Source: Dyadobacter luteus (GTDB lineage: Bacteria > Bacteroidota > Bacteroidia > Cytophagales > Spirosomataceae). Taken from it: DNA of 64,000 nucleotides. Under the pieces are notes generated by a model. It saw only the letters and a list, made by a program, of their open reading frames with translations. It made no database searches and was not told the DNA's origin. The position numbers and the translations under genes were made by a program. Positions 54,993-61,807 of this stretch are shown here, in pieces (positions within the stretch are counted from its first letter, which is position 1; every line of letters begins with the position of its first letter). The stretch spans positions 1 to 64,000 of the forward strand of contig NZ_QNUL01000003.1 in assembly GCF_003383615.1 (NCBI RefSeq). Direction: 5' to 3'.

Positions 54993-56720
54993 TCATATCG
55001 GATAGAGCTCCGAATCACCAGGACTTACTACCGTTTTCAGTTGCTGCGCATAGGCTTTGGCTTTCTGTACATCCCCTTTTTTCTTGAAAACTTTGTAAAG
55101 CCCCCACAAAGCATTGGCGCTGTTTGGCTTCTTTTTAGCAAGCTCTTCGTAAGCTTTTTGGGCAAGGCTGTACTTCCCCGCCTGCAAATGCACCTCAGCC
55201 AGGCTGATCAAAACAGGTCTTGCGTAGGAAGGCGGTTCGCTGTAACCCATGTCGTGCTCTTTTTGCTTCGCCTTTACCAGCAATGCAACCGCTTCATCAT
55301 ACTTGTTTTGAAGGTTTTTGATCAATCCCTGTAGTTCCAGTGATGCCACATTAAGATCAGTCAGACGGCGGGCTGCTATCAGATCCGCCTTGTCTGCCTG
55401 TGTGCTGTTGCGGTACAAATGAGCATCGAGCGCATCTGAGAATTTCAGCGCTTCATCAGCCTTACCACGTTTTACAGCGTCCATTCCAAGTGCAAACAAA
55501 TACAGACCATCCTTATAGGCAATTGCTTTTCCTGTGAAAACGCTGTCCTTATCATTAATCAGCTTCAGTCTGTCAGCAGCTTTGCGGTAGTTACCAAAGC
55601 ACAGTTCCATTTTAGCCGGAGCGATAATGCCCTGATAGAAAAAACGGCCTTCGTACTTCGCCTTACGCTCTTTGGTCACAGGCATCTTCTGTAATTTTTC
55701 AGCATAATAAAGCGCCGTTTTATAGCGGCCATCCTCTGCGCAATTGGATAGCAGATAGTTGATGTTGTGAATGTAGTTCCAGGTATCTACCTCAGGAATC
55801 CCCTGCTTTGCCATATAGATAGAGTCCACCGCAACAGCTCTCACAAAGGCTTCATGCGCTTTTTGGTACTGCCCCAACTTGTAATATACGTGCCCTGGCA
55901 TATGGACCATATGTGCTGCACCCGGCGTAAGACTTGTAATCGCTTCAGAGCTTTTTAAAGCTTCTCCCGGGCAGCAATTCTCCATCAGATGTATCCAATA
56001 ATGATGTGCTCCTGCGTGATCAGGATACTTTGTCAAAACATCACGCAGCAGGAATTCGCTGTAAATCTGGCCATCTCTGGGATTAAGCTCTACGTCGTAT
56101 CCGGTCATCTTACTTAGTGCCAGAAACAGCTTTGCATCCACATCTTCCGGATATTTATGGACAATTATTTCAAGCTTTTGCTGATATGCTTTTTTGCTGT
56201 TTTCTCCTGCCGCATCTCTCAGCAAGATCGCCTCTGCGTACAATCTCTCTTTTTCGTTGGCAGCCGCTTTCAGCTGTTTGAGTTTTCTGACAGCCAACTT
56301 TTTATCTTCGTCAAAGTCGGGTCCTTCTGTCGCACCGATCGCACTGTACAATCCCCAATATGGCATCAGCGCAGCAGAATCATTTTTGATTGCTTCTTTG
56401 AAAGATCTGTATGCTTCAAAATCCCAGAAGTCGTGCAGTAGCGCCACTCCCTGACCAAAATAACGCTGCGTAAGCGGCGAGCTCGTTGTTATTTTAAGAT
56501 CTGAACTCCCCACGCCTTCAAGGAACTGCGCCGGCGGTAGATTATGAACATAAGCCGTTTCCTTTCTGTAGGCCTGAATATGATCCAGGTGATTGTGTGC
56601 AAACTCATTTTCGTCAACGTGACTGGCATGGTCATGACTTGCGGCAGCTTCCTTTCGCCCTTCACGCTGTGCAAATACCGACACGGAGACCATTGAAAAT
56701 AATAAAAACAGAAACTTCAT
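54993..56720 (-). CDS. Secreted tetratricopeptide-repeat protein with His-rich N-terminus
   Basis: 575 residues. A signal peptide (about 1-17, VSVFAQ) leads to a His-rich segment (about 28-52: HDHASH, HNHLDH). TPR-like helical pairs fill the rest, for example LPYW-type units near 110-130 (ALMPYWGLYSAIGATEG), MPGHVYYKLGQYQKAHEAF near 275-295, and clear TPRs at the C-terminus (LAEVHLQAGKYSLAQKAYEEL, ANALWGLYKVFKKKGD). A conserved-looking HHYWIHLMENCCPGEAL block sits near 240. It would be a periplasmic scaffold; metal binding by the His cluster is inference. No neighbour suggests the role. Confidence 0.82.
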   Translation of the reverse strand: MKFLFLLFSMVSVSVFAQREGRKEAAASHDHASHVDENEFAHNHLDHIQAYRKETAYVHNLPPAQFLEGVGSSDLKITTSSPLTQRYFGQGVALLHDFWDFEAYRSFKEAIKNDSAALMPYWGLYSAIGATEGPDFDEDKKLAVRKLKQLKAAANEKERLYAEAILLRDAAGENSKKAYQQKLEIIVHKYPEDVDAKLFLALSKMTGYDVELNPRDGQIYSEFLLRDVLTKYPDHAGAHHYWIHLMENCCPGEALKSSEAITSLTPGAAHMVHMPGHVYYKLGQYQKAHEAFVRAVAVDSIYMAKQGIPEVDTWNYIHNINYLLSNCAEDGRYKTALYYAEKLQKMPVTKERKAKYEGRFFYQGIIAPAKMELCFGNYRKAADRLKLINDKDSVFTGKAIAYKDGLYLFALGMDAVKRGKADEALKFSDALDAHLYRNSTQADKADLIAARRLTDLNVASLELQGLIKNLQNKYDEAVALLVKAKQKEHDMGYSEPPSYARPVLISLAEVHLQAGKYSLAQKAYEELAKKKPNSANALWGLYKVFKKKGDVQKAKAYAQQLKTVVSPGDSELYPI

Positions 56721-56954
56721 AGATTAACAGATTTTGGAACAGATATAATTGCCTTGACTGGTTAGCAGCACCGGTGATGTAAACCGGTCACTAGCCATGT
56801 ACAGTACTGTACGACAACTCATCTCTAACCCTGCATCAGTTTCAAAAAAATTTACGAATTGAAAAATATTCCCCGAGGGTATGACATAAGGCTGTCACAA
56901 GCCTGGGCTTGTTTTGTGATGTAAGAGAGTTATCACCCAAAAACAAAAAAAGAA

Positions 56955-57371
56955 ATGTTTAATGTATTTGTTCAAATCAATTGGCTGAGCGTGTTGTGCG
57001 CATTCATTCCCTACTTCATGCTCGGCGCATTGTGGTTTACTTTGCTATTTCCAAGATCGTATCATTTGTCGCTGGGAAAAGCAATGCAGCCTCAGCAAAA
57101 GCCTGAGCTTATCTTTATATTTGGTCCGGCGCTATGTTGTTTGGTAATAACCATAGCAACCGCAGTATTGCTCTATGCGCTGCAGATTAGCACGCTTAAC
57201 GATGCTTTGATTCTTGCCACTATTATCGGTGCCGGATATCTGGTTGCGAATACGGTCAATATTGCCATTAACCCAAATATCCCCCGGCCGCTTTTGTATG
57301 GGCTTATTTCCGGAGCTTACCATATGACCGGAATTACCATCGTTTGTATCATTCTGGTTTTGATGAAATAA
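56955..57371 (+). CDS. DUF1761 family membrane protein
   Basis: 138 residues with four predicted membrane helices (about 8-30, 52-72, 78-100, 110-136). The first, with FMLGALWFTLLF, carries the aromatic-Gly pattern of DUF1761. Function is unknown. A hairpin follows the stop, so it is probably transcribed alone. Confidence 0.8.
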   Translation: MFNVFVQINWLSVLCAFIPYFMLGALWFTLLFPRSYHLSLGKAMQPQQKPELIFIFGPALCCLVITIATAVLLYALQISTLNDALILATIIGAGYLVANTVNIAINPNIPRPLLYGLISGAYHMTGITIVCIILVLMK

Positions 57372-57377
57372 TCCGGG

Positions 57378-57424
57378 AGCGGCAAATGATTCTTATGAAG
57401 CGACAGAGTTTCTCATTTGCCGCT
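57378..57424 (+). terminator. Hairpin after the DUF1761 gene
   Basis: AGCGGCAAATGA (57378-57389) and TCATTTGCCGCT (57413-57424) are exact reverse complements with a 23-base loop. No T-run follows. It lies just upstream of the next promoter-like motif. Confidence 0.5.
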
Positions 57425-57443
57425 AACTCTTCAGATTTAATGG

Positions 57444-57451
57444 TATTTTTG
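57444..57451 (+). promoter_or_regulatory. Candidate -7 element of the YdeI-WYL operon
   Basis: TATTTTTG matches TAnnTTTG, 18 bases ahead of the ATG at 57470. The nearest upstream TTTG is 24 bases away inside the hairpin, further than the usual 19, so the call is tentative. Confidence 0.4.
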
Positions 57452-57469
57452 AGTTAAACAGAATAGATT

Positions 57470-58066
57470 ATGCCGGAAAAACAAATTGCAACTTTTACTC
57501 CGCGAAGCAAAGAAGAATGGCGCGCTTGGCTGCAACAAAATCACCTGAAGGCAGAATCTGTGTGGCTTATCTACTTTAAAAAGCATACTGGCCTACCTAC
57601 CGTGAGCTGGAGTGATACCGTTGACCAGGCTTTATGTTTTGGCTGGATCGACAGTCTGGTGAGGCCGATAGATGAAGAAAAATTCATGCGCTTGTTTACC
57701 AGGCGGAAACCTAAAAGCGTCTGGTCCGCAATCAATAAAGAAAAGGTAGCAAAGTTGATTGAGTCAAATCTGATGATGCCCGCCGGCTTGTCAGCTACGG
57801 AAACAGCCAAAAGCAATGGATATTGGGACAAACTAAATGACGTTGACAACCTGCTGCTACCGGCGGATCTGGAATCAGCACTCGGCCAAAATGAACCTGC
57901 CAGAATTTTCTTTCACCAAATGAGTAATTCTGCGAAACGCAGCTTGTTGCAATGGCTCACAATGGCAAGAAAAGATCAGACCCGCAGTAAACGGATTATA
58001 GAAATTGTTGACTGCGCAGCAAAACAAGTAAGACCAAAAGCTGTAGCCTGGGCAAAAAATGAATGA
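57470..58066 (+). CDS. YdeI/OmpD-associated family protein
   Basis: 198 residues. The family core is visible in SKEEWRAWLQQNHLKAESVWL, VSWSDTVDQALCFGWIDS, RFTRRKPKSVWSAINKEKV-like residues at 72-90, and the C-terminal LLQWLTMARKDQTRSKRI helix. It is a small cytoplasmic protein sometimes annotated as bacteriocin-protection. Function is not established. Its last eight bases overlap the start of the WYL regulator gene, so the two are translationally coupled. Confidence 0.87.
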   Translation: MPEKQIATFTPRSKEEWRAWLQQNHLKAESVWLIYFKKHTGLPTVSWSDTVDQALCFGWIDSLVRPIDEEKFMRLFTRRKPKSVWSAINKEKVAKLIESNLMMPAGLSATETAKSNGYWDKLNDVDNLLLPADLESALGQNEPARIFFHQMSNSAKRSLLQWLTMARKDQTRSKRIIEIVDCAAKQVRPKAVAWAKNE

Positions 58067-59039
58067 CACTGAAGTAAGCAGACTTGCCAGATTAGTGAGC
58101 CTGACAACGCTGCTGCAAACAAAACGTACGCTTACTGCTACTGAACTGGCCTTGCGGTTTGGTGTAAGTACACGCACCATTTACCGGGATATCAAAACAC
58201 TCGAAAGTGCCGGTGTGCCTGTTATGACGATTGATGGGAAGGGTTACGCCCTGCTTGAAGGTTACAGAATTCCACCGGTGATGTTTACGCAGCAGGAAGC
58301 GCTTTCTTTACTTACTGCAGAAAAACTGGCATCAAAGCGGACGGATGTAAAGACTGCGGAGCTGATCAGAGCAGCCATGGATAAACTTCGCGCTGCCTTG
58401 AAATATACAGGCCGGGACCATATTGAAAGTATGACATCCCGGATTCAGGTATTGGACGTTCAACATGGCATGTCCGGCGATAATACCTATCAGGCATTGC
58501 TCGGTGCGATCTCCGCGCATTACCTGGTGCATATCAGTTATCAGTCTGCGGATGCGAACTCAGTAATAAACCGAATTATCGAGCCCATTGGGTTGTACCT
58601 CAGCCAGCATTGGCACGTTGTTGCTTTTTGTCGTTTAAGAAATGATTTTCGTGATTTCCGGCTGGATAGGATCAAGGATACAATGGTGTCTTCCGATACA
58701 TTCCCTGTCCGAACTGAAACATTACAAAGGTACTGGGACCAGGAGCTTAAAAGAAGAACGAAACAAAAAGTAACAGTTATCATCCTGACAGAGCAAATCC
58801 CCCGCCCATTATATCAGCAGTTCAACGACAGCAAACTTTTGTATGGTTTCTCAGATCAAAAAAAACTTTCCAAACACGAATCAGAAATGATATTTATGGT
58901 TGGAGATCTGCATTATATAGCCAGGTGGATGCTGACTTTTGCAGGATATGTGAAGATTATTGAACCTGTCGAGTTAAAGCATCAGCTAAAACTACTGGCA
59001 GAACAGGCTTTCCATGCTTTTGGATATAATGAAGGGTGA
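58059..59039 (+). CDS. WYL-domain HTH transcriptional regulator (YafY-like)
   Basis: 326 residues. The N-terminal winged helix is seen in LTATELALRFGVSTRTIYRD and TLESAGVPVMTIDGKGYALL. The middle WYL domain spans about 145-215 (SINRIIEPIGLYLSQHWHVVAF-like, then LRNDFRDFRLDRIKD). A C-terminal WCX-type extension ends it. WYL domains bind ligands such as nucleotides or nucleic acids. Coupled to the YdeI gene, it may control this small operon. No operator was identified. Confidence 0.9.
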   Translation: MNDTEVSRLARLVSLTTLLQTKRTLTATELALRFGVSTRTIYRDIKTLESAGVPVMTIDGKGYALLEGYRIPPVMFTQQEALSLLTAEKLASKRTDVKTAELIRAAMDKLRAALKYTGRDHIESMTSRIQVLDVQHGMSGDNTYQALLGAISAHYLVHISYQSADANSVINRIIEPIGLYLSQHWHVVAFCRLRNDFRDFRLDRIKDTMVSSDTFPVRTETLQRYWDQELKRRTKQKVTVIILTEQIPRPLYQQFNDSKLLYGFSDQKKLSKHESEMIFMVGDLHYIARWMLTFAGYVKIIEPVELKHQLKLLAEQAFHAFGYNEG

Positions 59040-59136
59040 TTTTTGTACATCTAACGCCCCTGCTTCATTTAGTCTTGCAGGAAACTTTCCAGGTCATAAA
59101 AACCAGAGAGTTACAAACCACTTGGAGAAGAGAAGA

Positions 59137-59616
59137 TCAGGCCACTGACACCAGCTCTTTTTCATCCAGTTTCGGCATCTTTTCCAATTCTTTCACCAGA
59201 GAATCCCTTAATATTGTCAGTTTATCAATATGTCCGCGGCAGGAAACTGAGATTTCCCCATCATCGTCTACCACACCCAAAAGATGGTTGTACTCTCTGA
59301 GAAGGGACTCGTGGCGCATGGCTATCTCAGAGAAAATCATTCTTTGGTCTTTCGATATCTGATCTTTATCCGGACCGCTCACAGTGATACTGCCCAGCTC
59401 TCCGTCGTCGAGACTGCTCTTCATCGAATCATAAATATTGCCAACATCTTTCTTGAAGAGCACAGTCGTCAGGTAACCATGACTGCATATCTTACGCAGC
59501 TTATAGGATGTATCCAGACTCATTACAGAGCGCAATAATAATTCCTGCTTTTTGTACATCCGCCAGATTCTGGCTATGCATCCCACTATTTCTCCCCCGT
59601 TGTTCATCATCATCAT
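59137..59616 (-). CDS. Unrecognised helical protein near stress genes
   Basis: 159 residues. The start holds four ATG codons in a row (59605-59616); an alternative ATG at 59557-59559 begins MYKKQELLLRS. The body is predicted helical (LRKICSHGYLTTVLFKKDVGNIYDSM split over about 40-65, ISKDQRMIFSEIAMRHESLL, HIDKLTILRDSLVKELEKM), like a four-helix bundle, with two Cys. I do not recognise the family; it could be a ferritin-like or DUF2383-like relative. It lies among genes of apparent stress function. Confidence 0.6.
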   Translation of the reverse strand: MMMMNNGGEIVGCIARIWRMYKKQELLLRSVMSLDTSYKLRKICSHGYLTTVLFKKDVGNIYDSMKSSLDDGELGSITVSGPDKDQISKDQRMIFSEIAMRHESLLREYNHLLGVVDDDGEISVSCRGHIDKLTILRDSLVKELEKMPKLDEKELVSVA

Positions 59617-60055
59617 TGTTAAGCTGTAAATATTGGTTCCATCAGGAAGTTGGTATATCTACGGATACATCACCGCCTCTGGCCTGAAATAACTATAAAA
59701 ATTATTCCTGATGAAAAATGTCCCGAATCTCTCCTGATGCGCTGAGCCGGCTTAAACTATCTCTACAACCACAGAGACTACAACCTACTTGTTTATAGCA
59801 CGTTACATATATACTCCTTTAACAATAGCTTAAAATGTGTAGATCAGAAAAGGGAAATAATTGCCCGTTACTTTAAACATGAACTCAGGCATGGATTTGT
59901 TTGCAATTGGCCTATCAAAGCGTAAAAGTTAAGCAGCTGCATAATCCGCCACGATGGATTCGCAAGACCATTGCAGTTTGCTCCGCATTGATGCAACCAG
60001 GCCGTTAAAAATTCCTTGAACTATCAGGTTCATTCAATTCCTAAATCAGATCTAA
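59617..60055. other. Intergenic region ahead of the degenerate receiver
   Basis: About 440 bases between divergent genes. No ORF, RNA or consensus promoter is supported. Promoters for both flanking genes are expected here. Confidence 0.4.
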
Positions 60056-60535
60056 ATGAGCAGCAAAGAAATTTTTCATGTAGAGGGCTCCCCGGAATTC
60101 AGGCAGCTTGTAAGAACAATTTTTAAAGAGTTTTTGCCACGTTACAGTGTAAGAAGCTTTCAGGGGGGTAGCGAACTGTATCAATATATGGTTATGCAAT
60201 CTTCAGACAGCTATACAGGGAAGCTCCCATCTCTGATTATCATGAATATAAATCTGCCCAGCCTGAACGGATACGAACTACTGAAGCTTATAAGACAAAC
60301 ACCGTCCAACTCTTCAACCGACTGGAAAACCATACCTGTCGTCATGTTTGGAGAATCCGAAAGCCAGGAAGATGTAGACCGCTGTTACCAGGCCGGAGCC
60401 AATTCTTTCTTTCTTCGCCCTTCGGAGCCAGATCAATTACGAAACATACTAGAAACGCTGTGCAACCAATGGTTAGAACATAACCCGCAGACACCACCGG
60501 AGAATAACAATACACAGCAGCCCGGTTGGATTTAA
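60056..60535 (+). CDS. Receiver-domain protein with degenerate phosphorylation site
   Basis: 159 residues with a CheY-like fold over about 1-135 and a Gln/Asn-rich tail. Key residues are changed: E10-G11 replaces the acidic pair (FHVEGSP), N64 replaces the phospho-acceptor Asp (LIIMNINLPSLNGYELL), G98 replaces the Ser/Thr switch (VVMFGES) and R121 replaces the Lys (FFLRPSEP). It cannot be phosphorylated in the usual way and may act as a binding module. It converges with the gene at 60613 across a terminator. No kinase is adjacent. Confidence 0.85.
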   Translation: MSSKEIFHVEGSPEFRQLVRTIFKEFLPRYSVRSFQGGSELYQYMVMQSSDSYTGKLPSLIIMNINLPSLNGYELLKLIRQTPSNSSTDWKTIPVVMFGESESQEDVDRCYQAGANSFFLRPSEPDQLRNILETLCNQWLEHNPQTPPENNNTQQPGWI

Positions 60536-60557
60536 AGGTCATGCAGCTTATCAGGGG

Positions 60558-60605
60558 AGCTTCATACAACAATACCATTGCCTGTCTTGTTGTATGAAGC
60601 TTTAT
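60558..60605. terminator. Bidirectional terminator between convergent genes
   Basis: AGCTTCATACAACAA (60558-60572) and TTGTTGTATGAAGCT (60587-60601) are exact reverse complements with a 14-base loop, followed by TTATT on the plus strand. Confidence 0.75.
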
Positions 60606-60612
60606 TCCTGCA

Positions 60613-61005
60613 CTAGCTATCCTGCAGTATGAGCTCCTTATCATTTAAATCGCGCTGCTTTCTATATTCCACGCGAAAGCGTATTTTCTCGCCGAACATA
60701 TCATGGTCTGGTGTATAAAACCGCCCGTCGTGAAAGGTGTTTTTATCAGAGGGCAGCTCTCCATGTATCCGGTTATAGTTTTCCAGGAAAGCTACCAGCG
60801 CATAAAACATACTTCTCCACCATGCCTGATCCTGCTCTGCGCTTCCTGTACCCGGTAGATGCGAGCCCGAATAGGACTGTCTGGAGACATGTACTTTATA
60901 AACATACATGTTGCCTGATTCTGTGTGGAGCATTTTAAACTGACCTGAAAATCCTGCAGGTTTTCCATCCAGTAATACTTTACTTGAAAATACAAGGGTC
61001 TTCAT
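60613..61005 (-). CDS. Unrecognised 130-residue protein
   Basis: It starts KTLVFSSKVLLDGKPAGFSG with beta character, has an aromatic middle (WWRSMFYALVAFLENYNR) and a charged C-terminus (FGEKIRFRVEYRKQRDL). There is no signal peptide or known motif. Composition and codon use look genuine, and both ends are delimited (terminator at 60558-60605, start 231 bases from the divergent DUF892 gene). The role is unknown. Confidence 0.6.
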   Translation of the reverse strand: MKTLVFSSKVLLDGKPAGFSGQFKMLHTESGNMYVYKVHVSRQSYSGSHLPGTGSAEQDQAWWRSMFYALVAFLENYNRIHGELPSDKNTFHDGRFYTPDHDMFGEKIRFRVEYRKQRDLNDKELILQDS

Positions 61006-61206
61006 TTGTTTTAAGAGTTGTGGTGGTAGTCTTACAATTCAGCAAGCTTCTTTAATCGCATTTTAATAGCAATTTCTAAGCCAGAGCCACTGTCCCATAG
61101 TTTTTCGCCATCAAATTTTAAGCACTATTCCTATTAATAAGTATCTGGATGGCTACTTGAAAATATGAGTCAGTTTTTCTCCGATTTGTGCTGGAACAAC
61201 TTTTGT

Positions 61207-61212
61207 TATAAT
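61207..61212 (+). promoter_or_regulatory. Possible promoter of the DUF892-catalase pair
   Basis: TATAAT lies 24 bases ahead of the ATG at 61237, with TTTG 18 bases upstream (61185-61188). The -10 is closer to the general sigma-70 form than to TAnnTTTG; GGAAC at 61193-61197 may belong to an alternative-sigma site. Confidence 0.3.
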
Positions 61213-61236
61213 GGCTCGACCAAAAAATAAATCACT

Positions 61237-61788
61237 ATGGAAAACGACACAAACTCAGATCCCAAATTTAAATCCGGTACCCAACCTAATGCTGAGCCGG
61301 CATTACAGGAATTATTCCTTGATTGCGTAAGGGATATTTTCTGGGCCGAAAACCATCTGGTCAAAACGCTGCCCAAGATGGCGCAATCTGCATATGCAGC
61401 GGAACTGGCTGATGCAATAAACTTACATCTCAAACAGACTAAAATTCATGTTGAACGTCTGGAGCAGGTCTTTTCAATTCTTGGCAAAGATCCAGTTGCC
61501 AAAAAATGCGATGCGATTGAAGGTATCACCAAAGAAGGAGAAGGAGTTATTGAGAGTACGGACAAAGGCACGGCGACCCGCGACATTGGCATCATTTTAT
61601 CATCACAGAAAGTGGAGCACTACGAAATCGCATCCTACACAGGGCTGATTATGCTTGCTCATACACTGGGGCATACTGAAGTCGCTAAAATTTTACAGGA
61701 AACTCTGAATGAAGAGCTGGAAACGGATCAGCTTCTTACAAAAATTGCTACCGGCAACATCTTAAATGAGGCATCTGAGGAAGCGTAA
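61237..61788 (+). CDS. DUF892 (YciF-type) ferritin-like protein
   Basis: 183 residues. Helical segments match the DUF892 four-helix bundle: LQELFLDCVRDIFWAENHLVKTL across about 22-44, ADAINLHLKQTKIHVERLEQVF across about 58-79, and EHYEIASYTGLIMLAHTLGH across about 127-146. Glu and His residues in these helices are placed as in di-iron ferritin-like proteins. Members are often linked to oxidative or desiccation stress. It is 19 bases upstream of the catalase gene and is probably co-transcribed with it. Confidence 0.9.
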   Translation: MENDTNSDPKFKSGTQPNAEPALQELFLDCVRDIFWAENHLVKTLPKMAQSAYAAELADAINLHLKQTKIHVERLEQVFSILGKDPVAKKCDAIEGITKEGEGVIESTDKGTATRDIGIILSSQKVEHYEIASYTGLIMLAHTLGHTEVAKILQETLNEELETDQLLTKIATGNILNEASEEA

Positions 61789-61807
61789 TTAAACATTATT
61801 TAAAAGT

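Noticed and set aside
54903..55334. 143-residue plus-strand ORF
   Set aside because: Mostly antisense to the TPR protein, whose frame is clearly the coding one.
57470..58066. Bacteriocin-immunity function for the YdeI-family gene
   Set aside because: The name occurs in annotations, but nothing around it (no bacteriocin or transporter) supports that role.
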